NCBI GenBank assembly: GCA_002085155.1
Contig: NASX01000005.1
Coordinates: 105,684-169,683 of the forward strand
Length of the DNA: 64,000 nucleotides
DNA from: Sorangiineae bacterium NIC37A_2
Lineage (GTDB): Bacteria; Myxococcota_A; Polyangia; Polyangiales; Polyangiaceae
Direction of reading: 5' to 3'
Part shown: piece after piece, positions 44,896 through 54,056 of the stretch
Numbering within the stretch: the first letter of the stretch is position 1
How the letters are laid out: each line of letters starts with the position of its first letter
Position numbers and translations under genes: made by a program
Notes under the pieces: model-generated
The model's database searches: none
What the model was told of the DNA's origin: nothing
The model's input: only the letters and a program-made list of their open reading frames with translations

Positions 44896-47136
44896 TTGGA
44901 CGAGCACCAGGAGGAAGAGCCAGCCGAAGGCGTGCGGAGCAGCAGCCCTCTGCTCCATGAGGTGTTCCTCTGTGACGCTTCGGCCGAGGCCGACCGGCTC
45001 CAGGCGGCCCTTCGCGCCCGAAACTATCCCGTCGTCGATGTGCCGCCCGGCTTGATCGGGATGCGCATTCGCTACGAGCGTCCGCTCTCGGTCATCCTCG
45101 ACGCGGACCTCAAGGACGCCGAGCGCATCCTCACGGAGATCCGTGAAGCGAGCGGCGGCGCGACGCGGGTGATCCTGCTCGGCGAACGCGGCCAGGCCCT
45201 CGATAGTCCCGCTTTCCCCGCACACCTCGCTCGGCTTCGCTACTACCGGCCGATCGATGTTGAGCAAGTTCTCACAGAGCTGGTGGAAGTACTTGGTCCG
45301 CCTCAACAGCGCGACGCTCGCTCGCGCGCTCCGCGCGCTCCCGTGCTCATGGCCGCCACCCGGCGCCCTGTTCGAGCTGACTCTCTCGGCACGATCCATC
45401 CCCCTCAAACCAGAATCCCCGAGAGCGACGGCCCGAACCGTTATGTCCCGAGCCTCCCGCCCCTGCCGAGCGACCCGGGCGAGATTCTCGGGGCGATGCG
45501 CGCTCGCACCTCCCCCTCCGCGCGCCCGCGTTCCGACAGCGCCGGCGCCTCCGGGCTGAGCCCCGAGACTCGCGCCGTCCTCGAGCAAGGGCGGCGGAGA
45601 GTGCGCATGGGACAGGGCAGCTCCTCCCCTCTCGCGCGCCTCGGGCCCACCGCGGACGCAGAGCTCCCGTCCGATTCCCCATTGCTCGCCGCTCTCGCGA
45701 GGCCTCTCGACGAGCTGAGCGAGGTCGACACGGGGAGCGAGAGCGAAGACTCATCGCCGGACGCCACGGGACAAACTCCGCTCGAAGAGGAAGCAACCCG
45801 CGCCGGGGGCGGCCCGCTCGACGCACGCTGGGACGTCTCGACGCACGTATTCAAAGACCTCCCGAAAGATCTCCCCCGCGATCTCAAGGCCGACTTCGAA
45901 GATCCGACGAATCCCGGCCGCCGCCTCGGCGCCCTCTCGGACTCCGCGAGCTCGAAGGAGATCGACTCCCTCCTCGTGGACGCACCTCCGCCGGAGATTC
46001 CCCTCGAAGACTCGGAGCTGACCGGTCCAAGCACTATCCCGGGCATGGCCCGAGCAAAGCCGATCGAAATCAAGACGCCGGAGGTGAGTCTGCCTGAGCC
46101 GCCGACCTTGGCGCTGGCGCGCGCGGTGCGCGAGCGCTTTACCGGCTCTCTGGCGCAGCAGACCAAAGATGGGCTTCGGCGCATTTTCCTCCGGGAGGGC
46201 GATATCCATTCCTTCTCCTCGAGCCGCGACCTCGACGCGTTGGTGCCCTTTTTGGAGCGCCAAGGTCGCTTCACCCCGGAGATGGCGCAAAAACTTCGGC
46301 CCCTTCCGCGCGCAGTCCGGAGCGCCGGAGCGAGCCTGGTCGCCAGCGGTCATTTGAGTCGCGATGAGCTGCTCCCGACCTTGCGCGCCCACGGCGAGTG
46401 GCTCTTGAGCCAGATCCTCACCTCGAAGAACGAGCTACTGCGCGAGCAGGTTCCGACCGATCGGGTCCCCGACGAAGGATCTATTTTCGGCGCAACCACG
46501 GGAGCTGAGGTGTTTGTGAATGCGATCCGACGCATTCGTTCGCCCGAAGAGGCGCTCGCGCGCTTCGGCGATCCCGAAAACTGGGTCGCGCTCGGGGCCT
46601 ACTCGGACCTCTTCTTCGAGGCGCACCTCGAACAGGAGCTGGAGAGCTTCGAAAAGGCCCAGCCGACGACCTTTTTGACCGAGCTCGCACGCAAGGACCC
46701 CGCGCGCCTGGTCGCTCTCTCCGGACTCCTCGATCTCGGGGCGATCACCGTGGGCCCCGCCGACGATCTGCGTCAGGCGGACGCCCGAGGCCCGGGCTCG
46801 ACCGACAGGCCCGGCCGGCGCGATTCTCTCTCCCCAAGGAGCGCTCCCATTGAAGCGAGGCTCGAGGCGCGCCTCCGCCTCGCGCAGGAGAGCGACTATT
46901 TCACGTTCCTTGGGGTCGACCGCGGCGCGACGGAGTTCGAGATCGAACGAGCCTATGAGCGGCTCAAGAGCGAGTTCAGTCCTGACCGCCTGTCACCGGA
47001 GCTCCGCCACCGGGACGGAGAGCTCTCCGTCATCCGCAAAGTCATCGAAGAGGCACACCTCATCCTCGGCGACAGCGAGAGGCGGAACCGTTACCTCCGC
47101 GCTCTCACCCGGAACGAAAAACGAAGAGAAGCGTGA
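44896..47136 (+). CDS. receiver-like / DUF4388 (PATAN) / J-like multidomain protein
   Basis: About 746 residues from TTG at 44896, chosen because AAGAAGGA precedes it by 7 bases; a GTG at 44806 in the same frame is the alternative. Residues about 15-135 resemble a response-regulator receiver (EVFLCDASAEADRLQAAL, PLSVILDADLKD), but the switch lysine reads Arg (RYYRPID). A disordered Ser/Pro/Arg/Glu region follows. About 410-510 is a DUF4388 domain (FTGSLAQQTKDGLRRIFLREGDI). About 665-735 is a J-like helical domain (DYFTFLGVDRGATEFEIERAYERL) with HPD replaced by SPD. The combination points to a cytosolic signalling or scaffold protein of myxobacterial type; the role is unknown. Confidence 0.8.
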   Translation: MDEHQEEEPAEGVRSSSPLLHEVFLCDASAEADRLQAALRARNYPVVDVPPGLIGMRIRYERPLSVILDADLKDAERILTEIREASGGATRVILLGERGQALDSPAFPAHLARLRYYRPIDVEQVLTELVEVLGPPQQRDARSRAPRAPVLMAATRRPVRADSLGTIHPPQTRIPESDGPNRYVPSLPPLPSDPGEILGAMRARTSPSARPRSDSAGASGLSPETRAVLEQGRRRVRMGQGSSSPLARLGPTADAELPSDSPLLAALARPLDELSEVDTGSESEDSSPDATGQTPLEEEATRAGGGPLDARWDVSTHVFKDLPKDLPRDLKADFEDPTNPGRRLGALSDSASSKEIDSLLVDAPPPEIPLEDSELTGPSTIPGMARAKPIEIKTPEVSLPEPPTLALARAVRERFTGSLAQQTKDGLRRIFLREGDIHSFSSSRDLDALVPFLERQGRFTPEMAQKLRPLPRAVRSAGASLVASGHLSRDELLPTLRAHGEWLLSQILTSKNELLREQVPTDRVPDEGSIFGATTGAEVFVNAIRRIRSPEEALARFGDPENWVALGAYSDLFFEAHLEQELESFEKAQPTTFLTELARKDPARLVALSGLLDLGAITVGPADDLRQADARGPGSTDRPGRRDSLSPRSAPIEARLEARLRLAQESDYFTFLGVDRGATEFEIERAYERLKSEFSPDRLSPELRHRDGELSVIRKVIEEAHLILGDSERRNRYLRALTRNEKRREA

Positions 47137-47144
47137 TCTCCCGC

Positions 47145-49640
47145 TCATTCGGCGGCGCGCGACCCCGGCGTCACTTTCGGCCGAAGTTCCCCACCGGCGA
47201 GGGTGACCTCATAGGCGTCACCGGCGGCGACCCGTCCCTCGAGGATGGCCTCTGCCAAAGGCGCTTCGATCAGACGCGCCAGCTGTCTGCGGAGCGGTCG
47301 AGCGCCGAGCTCAGGGTCGTAGCCTCCCTGATCTAAAATCCACTCGAGGGCGGGCTCATCGACGCCGAGCTCAATGCCGCGCGACTCGAAGACCTCCTTC
47401 GCGAGCTCCTGGATCATGAGGCGCGCGATCTTCATCACCGATTCGCGCTCGAGGCTCGTGAAGACCAAGACCTCGTCGATGCGGTTATAGAGCTCGGGAG
47501 GGAGCGCCCGTCGAGCGGCCTGGATCACGGCTTCGCGCCGCTCGTCCTTGTCGCTCCCGTTCGCGGCGCGGAAGCCTACCTTTCGCTGCACTTGAGCGGC
47601 CGCCTGCGCGCCGAGATTCGACGTCAGAACCAGCACCGTATTCGTAAAGTCGCAGACGCGGCCGCGACTGTCCGTCATCCGGCCTTCATCGAACACGGCC
47701 AAAAACGCCATCAAGACCTCCGGATGCGCCTTCTCGATCTCGTCGAGCAAGATGACCTGGTAGGGGCGCTTTTGGACGGCTTCGGTGAGCTGTCCACCTG
47801 CGTCGTGCCCAACGTAGCCGGGCGGCGCGCCGATCAACTTAGCGACCGCGTGCGCTTCGCTCAGCTCCGCCATGTCGATGCGCGTCATCGCGCTCTCACT
47901 ATGGAACATCACACTCGCGATCGCCTTCGCCGTCTCTGTCTTTCCGACGCCCGTGGGACCGAGCAAGAGGAAGGTCCCGATCGGCCGCCGCGAGCCGAGC
48001 CCCGCCGCGTTCCTCCGCAAGATGCGCGCGATACGGCTGAGCTCCGCCTCGTGCCCAATTACACGCTCCGCGAAGATCGCCTCCAGCCGAAGCATGCGCG
48101 CCGCGTCGCTCTCGAGCAGTCGTTCGATCGGCATCTTGGCCTGGGAAGCGACCACCTGAGCAACAGCCTCTGAATCCACGAGAGCTTGACCTCGACGGCT
48201 CGCTCGAGCTCCTGCGAGGTCTAAGATGCTGAGCGCCTTGTCGGGCAGCGCGCGCCCGGAGAGATATCGGATCGACCAGGCAATCGCGAGCGCAACCGCC
48301 TCCTCGTCGTAGGCCGTCTTGTGATGTCGTTCGAGTCGCGGCAGCGCGGACAAGAGCATCGGATAGGCCTCTTCGCGCGTTGGTTCGTCGACGCGAATCG
48401 GGGTCAGCCGCCGCTCGAGCGCCGCATCCCGGTCGACCATCTTTCGATACTCCTCGGGAGAGGTCGCCCCAATACAGGGAAGCTCCCCGCGCGCGAGGGA
48501 AAGCTTGAGGTCGGCCGCGATTTCGTCGGCGACCTCCGCCGAAAAGAGACGATGAATTTCGTCAAAACAGAGAACAACCCGGCCCTCCGCTGCCTCGACC
48601 TCTTTCTTCAGGAGCGAGAGGCGACTGGCGAGCGCACCGCGCACACCAGTGCCCGCGATGAGCTCGGAGAGCGGGATTTCAATGAGAATCCGCTCATCGG
48701 TCGAGGAGCCATCTTCTGCCCCCGCGATCCGGAGCGCGACGCCGTGCAGGATGCTCGTTTTCCCGACTCCGGGGGGGCCGAGCACGATCGGACAATTGGC
48801 CTGGCGCTTCGCGAGCACATCGAGCACCTGATCGATCTCTTCGTCGCGCCCGTAGACAGGGTCGAGACGCCCCGCTTCCGCGAGCTCCGTGAGGTTCGTG
48901 CCGATCGTCGTGAGGATCGGGAAGCGGTTCTTCGGCAGAGCGAACTTGGAAGTCTGAGCTTTGGCGTCAGGCTGGAAGGGCACCGCGGACGCCGGGCTCG
49001 AAGCAGGATTCTGCGCGGGCGCCGCAGGCGCGGACGGGTGTGGTTCAGAAGGAGCGCTGGGCGAGCTCGACACCGGCGAGGCGAGTTTTCTTCGCGGAAC
49101 AGGCGTCTGTCCGACCCCCGCCAGAAGCGACACCGCTTCGCCTGTTTTCCCGCGTCGCAGTGGACTCGCCAAAGGCTCGGCCAGCTTCGTGGGAAGCCTG
49201 AGCTCGTCATGCATCGCTCGCGCCGGGCGGCGCATAGGAAGACCCTGGACAGCCTGGACAGCGGCGCCTCGAGCCGAGGCGATGTTCACGCCGAGCTCGA
49301 CGAGGACCCGGTGGGCGGAGAGCGACGTGTCGTTCAAGATCACGAGCAGACAATGGGCAGCGCGCGGCGTCCCGGCTCCGAACCGTCGGGCGTACTCGCG
49401 TACGCGAGACGCAAAGAGCGGCAGATGGTCGACGGGCCCCGGCACGAGCCGTTCGGCGACATCGAGAACTTTTCGAGGGCGCGCTCCCCGTTCAGCGAGG
49501 ACCTCAGCCGTCGGGCCGCTCGGCGAGCCGAGCATGGCCAAGACATGGACGGTCGAGGTCTCCTCACCCCGGCTCCGCGCGAGGGCCTCAGCCTGGGCGA
49601 GGATCGTGGTCAGGGCGGGCTCTAGGTCAGTGGCCATCAT
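47145..49640 (-). CDS. ClpA/ClpC-like AAA+ ATPase paralogue
   Basis: 831 residues from ATG at 49640 (ATGATG; AGGGCGAGG upstream); 112 further in-frame codons upstream look non-coding. Order: two Clp-N repeats (LEPALTTILAQAEALARSR, AAHCLLVILNDTSLSAHRVL), a Pro/Ser/Ala linker of about 80 residues, AAA1 (GPPGVGKTS, CFDEIHRLF, DAALERRL), then AAA2 (GPTGVGKTETAKA, ILLDEIEKAHPEV, YNRIDEVLVF, GYDPELGARPLRR). No ClpB/ClpC middle coiled coil is seen between AAA1 and AAA2, which is ClpA-like, while RKVGF before the second sensor resembles the ClpP-docking VGF loop of ClpC. It may unfold proteins for ClpP. Convergent with the DUF4388 gene, 8 bases apart. Confidence 0.87.
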   Translation of the reverse strand: MMATDLEPALTTILAQAEALARSRGEETSTVHVLAMLGSPSGPTAEVLAERGARPRKVLDVAERLVPGPVDHLPLFASRVREYARRFGAGTPRAAHCLLVILNDTSLSAHRVLVELGVNIASARGAAVQAVQGLPMRRPARAMHDELRLPTKLAEPLASPLRRGKTGEAVSLLAGVGQTPVPRRKLASPVSSSPSAPSEPHPSAPAAPAQNPASSPASAVPFQPDAKAQTSKFALPKNRFPILTTIGTNLTELAEAGRLDPVYGRDEEIDQVLDVLAKRQANCPIVLGPPGVGKTSILHGVALRIAGAEDGSSTDERILIEIPLSELIAGTGVRGALASRLSLLKKEVEAAEGRVVLCFDEIHRLFSAEVADEIAADLKLSLARGELPCIGATSPEEYRKMVDRDAALERRLTPIRVDEPTREEAYPMLLSALPRLERHHKTAYDEEAVALAIAWSIRYLSGRALPDKALSILDLAGARASRRGQALVDSEAVAQVVASQAKMPIERLLESDAARMLRLEAIFAERVIGHEAELSRIARILRRNAAGLGSRRPIGTFLLLGPTGVGKTETAKAIASVMFHSESAMTRIDMAELSEAHAVAKLIGAPPGYVGHDAGGQLTEAVQKRPYQVILLDEIEKAHPEVLMAFLAVFDEGRMTDSRGRVCDFTNTVLVLTSNLGAQAAAQVQRKVGFRAANGSDKDERREAVIQAARRALPPELYNRIDEVLVFTSLERESVMKIARLMIQELAKEVFESRGIELGVDEPALEWILDQGGYDPELGARPLRRQLARLIEAPLAEAILEGRVAAGDAYEVTLAGGELRPKVTPGSRAAE

Positions 49641-49754
49641 CCTCGCCCTGCCAGACTCGGGGCACTCGGGCCAAGTTTCGTCCCCCCTCCTTCCGCCCGC
49701 TCCGCGCCGGGTTTTGCGGCGCTGCAAACTTTCTGGGACGCTCCGCCCGGCTTC

Positions 49755-50150
49755 ATGAAAGGTCTGCCCAATGTCGCCCTCGCGGGGCTCCTCTTGGTCC
49801 CCGGCTGTCTCAATGTCGAAAGGGCGAGCGCCTGCCGCGAGCTCAGCGCCTCCCTCAAAGAATCCTTCGGGACCGAGCGGACGCTCGAGACCGCCGAGGA
49901 CGTGAAGGGCTTCGTTGCAGAGCTCGAAGCGCTCGAGGCGCGCATCGAGCCCTGGCTCACCTCCCCCACCTGGCAAGGCAGCGACCTCACCGTCTTCTCG
50001 GTCGAACTTGGGGTGCTGAAAAAGGCCCTGTCCGCAGTTCCGCCGCGCCCCCCCACGACCGAAGGGCCCTTCGGCCGACGCATCAGCGATTCGGTTCGAC
50101 GGCTCGAGGAAAGCGCTGGGCGCCTACGGATTTTTTGTTCCGCTCCGTGA
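49755..50150 (+). CDS. small lipoprotein of unknown function
   Basis: 131 residues from ATG at 49755. Lipoprotein signal LAGLLLVPGC (Cys18), then a helical protein with two more cysteines (SACRELSAS, RIFCSAP) that may pair. Helices such as DVKGFVAELEALEARIEPWL suggest a small four-helix fold. Family not recognised. Its 3' end overlaps the stop end of the convergent SUMF1 gene by 27 bases; it is divergent from the Clp gene. Confidence 0.72.
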   Translation: MKGLPNVALAGLLLVPGCLNVERASACRELSASLKESFGTERTLETAEDVKGFVAELEALEARIEPWLTSPTWQGSDLTVFSVELGVLKKALSAVPPRPPTTEGPFGRRISDSVRRLEESAGRLRIFCSAP

Positions 50151-51374
50151 CCGCTTCTTGGCGTCGCGTGCCTGTTCCCAGCCCCAAACCAGATCGCCCA
50201 CCGCCACGTCGCCATACTTATAGATGAGCGACCGCTTGAAGCTGCCCCGCTCGTCGCCACCGAGCAGCATCAAATGGGTCAGAGGGCCTGGCTTGTGCAA
50301 GTCCGCGACCCATTTGCCGCTCGAGATCCAAGCGAGCGTCTTGACCGTACCCGGAGCTACGCGCACGACGGAGAGGCCGCAGGCGGGTCCGGCGTTATGC
50401 GCTGGGGCCCGAGCGCAGACGGCCATGAGATGAAGTTCTTCGTTCGCGATCGGCCGCCATAACCAGACCCTTTGACGCTTGGCGGGGCCGATCTTGGCCA
50501 GCGACGCCTTCACCTCGTCTGGCAGCGCCGCGAGCATTTGTTCCTCGAGGTCGGCGTCGAACTTCACCCGCGGCAACAGGCCCGGGGCAAAGCGCGCCTC
50601 GAGCGTGATAGGGTCACTTGTGACGTCGCCGAGACAACAGCGAAATCCGATCTGACCGCTCCGCTTCTCCGGCTTTTCTGGTTCGAGGTTCGCGCAGCGC
50701 CCGTGCACTTCAGCGGGCGAACCGCTGCCGCCTTTGAGGACAACCTCACCGCGCTCATAACCGCGTCCGTATCCGCTCTCCGTCCATTCAAAGGGTCCAC
50801 CGTGAAGATCGTGGACCCCAAAATCGCTCTGGCAGGTCGAGTAGTATCCGGAAGGACGCAGTGCCGCGCGCGACCCCAGGCGACAGGCTTCCGCTTGAAA
50901 CGTGTCGCCATATTCATAGACGCGGTTGTCCGGACCCTTGCACGCCCGTTCCCACTCGAGCTCAGTGCAGAGCCTCTTGCCCTGTTCAGCGCAGAGGGCC
51001 CGCGCCTCCGCCTGTGTGACGTTGGTGACCGGGATCGCTCCTTCTTCGTTCGGGTAGGAATAGATATCGATATAGTATCCCTGCAGCATGACCTGCTCGC
51101 CCGAGACCTCTCGATCGGCGCGCCTAGGCCGTCGATCGGGGGGCGTACCGACAACGAGGGCGCCCGGCGGGATGTAGGACATCCCGACGCGCGGCGGCGC
51201 CCGATCGACGGGCGGCCCAAGTGGAGGACTCATCGCCGACGCCTCGAGAGTGGCCGCGGGGCTACCCCCGGTCGCCTCCGAGGGCCCACTTGGCTGCTCA
51301 CGAGAGCAGCCGAGCAGCACAAGGAGCATTGTGCTGGCCCCCGCGCGCCGCAACTGACTCCCGTCCCCTCTCAT
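50124..51374 (-). CDS. SUMF1/FGE-like lipoprotein
   Basis: 416 residues from ATG at 51374. Lipoprotein signal (STMLLVLLGC), a Ser/Pro/Ala linker, then a formylglycine-generating-enzyme-like (SUMF1) domain from about 68 to 255: MSYIPPGALVVG, YYIDIYSYPN, PVTNVTQAEARALCAEQGKRLCTELEWERAC, DLHGGPFEWTE, KGGSGSPAEVHGRC, GQIGFRCC. The fold is clear, but the catalytic cysteine pattern of true FGE is not, so it is probably a binding protein. A C-terminal part of about 150 residues is unassigned. Its start overlaps the NtrC-type regulator stop as ATGA, so the two are coupled. Confidence 0.85.
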   Translation of the reverse strand: MRGDGSQLRRAGASTMLLVLLGCSREQPSGPSEATGGSPAATLEASAMSPPLGPPVDRAPPRVGMSYIPPGALVVGTPPDRRPRRADREVSGEQVMLQGYYIDIYSYPNEEGAIPVTNVTQAEARALCAEQGKRLCTELEWERACKGPDNRVYEYGDTFQAEACRLGSRAALRPSGYYSTCQSDFGVHDLHGGPFEWTESGYGRGYERGEVVLKGGSGSPAEVHGRCANLEPEKPEKRSGQIGFRCCLGDVTSDPITLEARFAPGLLPRVKFDADLEEQMLAALPDEVKASLAKIGPAKRQRVWLWRPIANEELHLMAVCARAPAHNAGPACGLSVVRVAPGTVKTLAWISSGKWVADLHKPGPLTHLMLLGGDERGSFKRSLIYKYGDVAVGDLVWGWEQARDAKKRSRSGTKNP

Positions 51375-52792
51375 CCTTCGAGCAGCTCGTCGTCGTCCTT
51401 GAGGTTCTGTTTCATCGCGTCGCGGAGACCGAGCTCCTTCATCTTCAGCTGGAGCCCCTTGCGGGAGAGCTTGAGGAGACGCGCCGTGTGGGTCACATTC
51501 CCGCCCGTTTGTTCGAGCGCCTTGTGAATGAGCTGACGCTCCAGCTGACTCATCGCCGCTCTCACCTGCTCCTTCAGGCCGACCTCTTGAGAGGTCGCGT
51601 CGGAACCGGGACGCCCTTTGTTCGCGATTTCCGCGGGCAAATGCTCGACCTGGACCTTGGGTCCATCGGTGAATAAGACGGCCCGCTCGATCACGTTCTC
51701 GAGCTCCCGGACGTTACCCGGCCATGAGTAACTCGTGAGCAGCGACAGCGCTTCAGGCGTGATGCCCTGGACCGACTTGTTGAGCCGGGCATTGTACTTC
51801 GAGATGAAGTGGTCGACGAGCAGCGGAATGTCGAAGGCGCGGTCCCGAAGGGCGGGCAGCTTCACCTCGACGACGTTGAGCCGATAGAAGAGATCTTCGC
51901 GGAAGGTCCCTTCTTCGATCTGCTTGCGCAAGTCGGCGTTCGTCGCCGCCACCAAGCGCACGTCAACCTGAATGGTCCTGACGCCGCCAACGCGTTCAAA
52001 CTCGCCTTCTTGCAGCGCACGCAAGAGCTTGACCTGAGTCTCGAGAGGGATCGCGCCGATCTCGTCGAGGAAGAGAGTTCCGCCGCTTGCGAGCTCAAAG
52101 CGCCCAGGTTTGGCGTTGATGGCGCCAGTGAACGCGCCCCGTTCGTGCCCGAAGAACTCGCTCTCGATGAGCTCGCGCGGAATCGCGGCACAGTTGACCT
52201 TGATGAAGGGACGATTCTTCCGAGCCGACGACTCGTGGAGCGCCCGTGCCACGAGCTCCTTGCCCGTTCCGCTCTCTCCTGTCACGAGCACTGTGGTGGG
52301 CGAGTCGACCACGCGGTCAATCAAGCTGTAGACCTCGAGCACGGCCGGGCTTTGACCGATGATTCCGTAACGGGAGTGAGGAGCCGAGTCGGCCCGCGTC
52401 GCGTCCCGCGCCGCCAGATCGCGCGTCATCAGCGCTTTTTTGACGATGGTGCGGAGCTCTTCCTGGTCAAAGGGTTTGGTGACGTAGTCGAAAGCGCCCG
52501 TCTTCAGAGCTTCGACGGCGTTGTCCACCGTGCCGTGCGCCGTGATCATGACCACGGGCAGGTTCGCGTCCATCTCGAGCGCCTTGCGCAGAAGCCCCAT
52601 GCCGTCGAGCCCCGGCATCTTGAGGTCCGTGATCACGAGATCGATATGGTTTTCGGTAAGGCACTTGAGCGCAGCAAGCCCATCTTCGACGAGGTGAACT
52701 TCATGCCCGTCGCGGGTGAGTTGTGCGCCGAGCACGCGGCGCAGGTTCGGCTCGTCGTCGGCGACGAGGATTTGTTTCTTTCCGGGAATCAT
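51371..52792 (-). CDS. NtrC-family sigma-54-dependent response regulator
   Basis: 473 residues. Receiver (7-120) with acceptor D56 in LVITDLKMPG, DDE acidic pocket and the switch lysine in KPF. AAA+ domain with Walker A GESGTGKE (172-179), GAFTGA (219-224) for sigma-54 contact, GTLFLDEIG Walker B and REDLFYRLNVV. C-terminal Fis-type HTH (ERQLIHKALEQTGGNVTHTARLLKLSRKGLQLKMKELGL). All parts look active. No histidine kinase is adjacent, so it is an orphan here. It heads a two-gene unit with the SUMF1 lipoprotein. Confidence 0.94.
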   Translation of the reverse strand: MIPGKKQILVADDEPNLRRVLGAQLTRDGHEVHLVEDGLAALKCLTENHIDLVITDLKMPGLDGMGLLRKALEMDANLPVVMITAHGTVDNAVEALKTGAFDYVTKPFDQEELRTIVKKALMTRDLAARDATRADSAPHSRYGIIGQSPAVLEVYSLIDRVVDSPTTVLVTGESGTGKELVARALHESSARKNRPFIKVNCAAIPRELIESEFFGHERGAFTGAINAKPGRFELASGGTLFLDEIGAIPLETQVKLLRALQEGEFERVGGVRTIQVDVRLVAATNADLRKQIEEGTFREDLFYRLNVVEVKLPALRDRAFDIPLLVDHFISKYNARLNKSVQGITPEALSLLTSYSWPGNVRELENVIERAVLFTDGPKVQVEHLPAEIANKGRPGSDATSQEVGLKEQVRAAMSQLERQLIHKALEQTGGNVTHTARLLKLSRKGLQLKMKELGLRDAMKQNLKDDDELLEG

Positions 52793-52895
52793 GAGCGTTC
52801 TGGAAACGTGGCTCGCCTCGATCTTCCGTTTGTCTCGCGAGCCAACCTCCCACCAAAGTTTGTGGACCAGGCCAGGCGCCGGGTATGCTACGCAC

Positions 52896-53774
52896 GTGCG
52901 ACCCTGTCGAGCCTACCTACCCCAGGCAGCCGCCCTGGCATTCACTTTGGCGAGCCCGGCCTGGGCTTCGGCTTATCCCGAGTGCACGAAGACCCCGACG
53001 GAGTCGGAAGTCTCAGCAGCAAAAGGCGCCTTTGAGGCGGGCCAGGTCTCCTTCCACGAGGGAGACTACGACCGAGCGGTCCTCTATTGGGAGGACGCAT
53101 TCCAGCGCGACTGTACAGCTATTGCGCTCCTTCTGAACCTCGCCCGCGCCTACGAGCTCGCGCACCACTACGATCGCTCAGTTTCGGCCCTCGAAGCGTA
53201 CTTGGAGAGGAATCCGCGCACCGAAGACCGCGTATCCATTGAGAAGAGGATCGCACGTCTGTCGGGCCTGAAGTCGAATCCTCCTGCCCCTCAGGCGGAG
53301 AAACAGACCACAGCCGAGGCGAAGGAAGAGCCAGTCGCTCCGCCGCCTCCTGCCGAAGCCGTTCCCCCGAGCCGCCCCATCTGGCCCGTCATCCTCACTG
53401 GTGGCGGCGTCGTCGCGACGGGCGTCGGTATCGGACTGACCTGGGCAGGCCAATCAGCGGTGAACGGATACACAAATGGGCTCTGCGCGCAAAAGAACGC
53501 GGCTGGTGCCTTCCAGTGTGGACCTGAAATCGTCACTGACCCGGACACGGGCGAGTCGACCACGCTGCGCAGCGCATCCGAGGTCGAACGAGACGCTCAG
53601 AACGCCGCTTCCCAGCGCAACATCGGCATCGTGGTGACGAGCGTCGGCGCCGCTGCCGCGGTCGGTGGTGCGGTGGCTTGGTGGCTGCTTTGGCGCGACG
53701 CCCCCGAAGAGACAGCCCTCACGCCGATCGTGAGCCCGGAGCGCTTCGGGATCGTGCTGTCGGGTCGCTTCTAG
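52896..53774 (+). CDS. exported TPR protein with C-terminal TM helices
   Basis: 292 residues from GTG at 52896, which starts a signal peptide (YLPQAAALAFTLASPAWASA); codons further upstream overlap the divergent regulator gene. One to three TPR units follow (AFEAGQVSFHEGDYDRAVLYWEDAF, LLLNLARAYELAHHYDRSVSALEAYL), then a Pro/Glu/Lys linker and two hydrophobic segments (PIWPVILTGGGVVATGVGIGLTW and IGIVVTSVGAAAAVGGAVAWW) separated by about 70 residues with two cysteines. This layout is common in myxobacterial exported proteins. Function unknown. Its 3' end overlaps a small convergent lipoprotein frame. Confidence 0.78.
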   Translation: MRPCRAYLPQAAALAFTLASPAWASAYPECTKTPTESEVSAAKGAFEAGQVSFHEGDYDRAVLYWEDAFQRDCTAIALLLNLARAYELAHHYDRSVSALEAYLERNPRTEDRVSIEKRIARLSGLKSNPPAPQAEKQTTAEAKEEPVAPPPPAEAVPPSRPIWPVILTGGGVVATGVGIGLTWAGQSAVNGYTNGLCAQKNAAGAFQCGPEIVTDPDTGESTTLRSASEVERDAQNAASQRNIGIVVTSVGAAAAVGGAVAWWLLWRDAPEETALTPIVSPERFGIVLSGRF

Positions 53775-53970
53775 GAGCATCACTCGCCGGGCTGCCTCCG
53801 CTCCCTGTCTCCTCGGCTTCCTCGAGTTTCTGGCGAGGAGCAGGCTCGCGCGGATACGGGGTTTCACTCGAAGTGCCCCCGCAGGCGCTCGTCACGATGA
53901 GCGCGAGCGCGCCGCTGCCCAAGACCAATCGAGCCTTGAGCCCGCTCTTTGACGTTCCTCTTTTCCTCAT
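53719..53970 (-). CDS. small putative lipoprotein
   Basis: 83 residues from ATG at 53970. A good lipoprotein signal (RLVLGSGALALIVTSAC) is followed by a low-complexity Ser/Pro/Glu/Arg tail with no domain. It overlaps the end of the convergent TPR gene by 56 bases and has no clear Shine-Dalgarno. The signal peptide is the only positive evidence. Confidence 0.5.
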   Translation of the reverse strand: MRKRGTSKSGLKARLVLGSGALALIVTSACGGTSSETPYPREPAPRQKLEEAEETGSGGSPASDAPRSDPTARSRSAPGSRSA

Positions 53971-54056
53971 CGCCGAGAGACGATATCCGAAGCCTCCATG
54001 AGTCCAAGCGCCGTGAGCTCGAAGGCCGGAGCGGCTCTTCTCCAGAGGAGGCTCCG

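Noticed and set aside
49641..49976. 112 extra N-terminal codons for the Clp ATPase
   Set aside because: They overlap the start of the convergent small lipoprotein gene region and have no Clp-N similarity; ATGATG at 49640 follows a purine-rich ribosome site.
50124..51374. True formylglycine-generating enzyme
   Set aside because: The SUMF1 fold is present, but the paired catalytic cysteine pattern is not convincing and no sulfatase gene is in the window.
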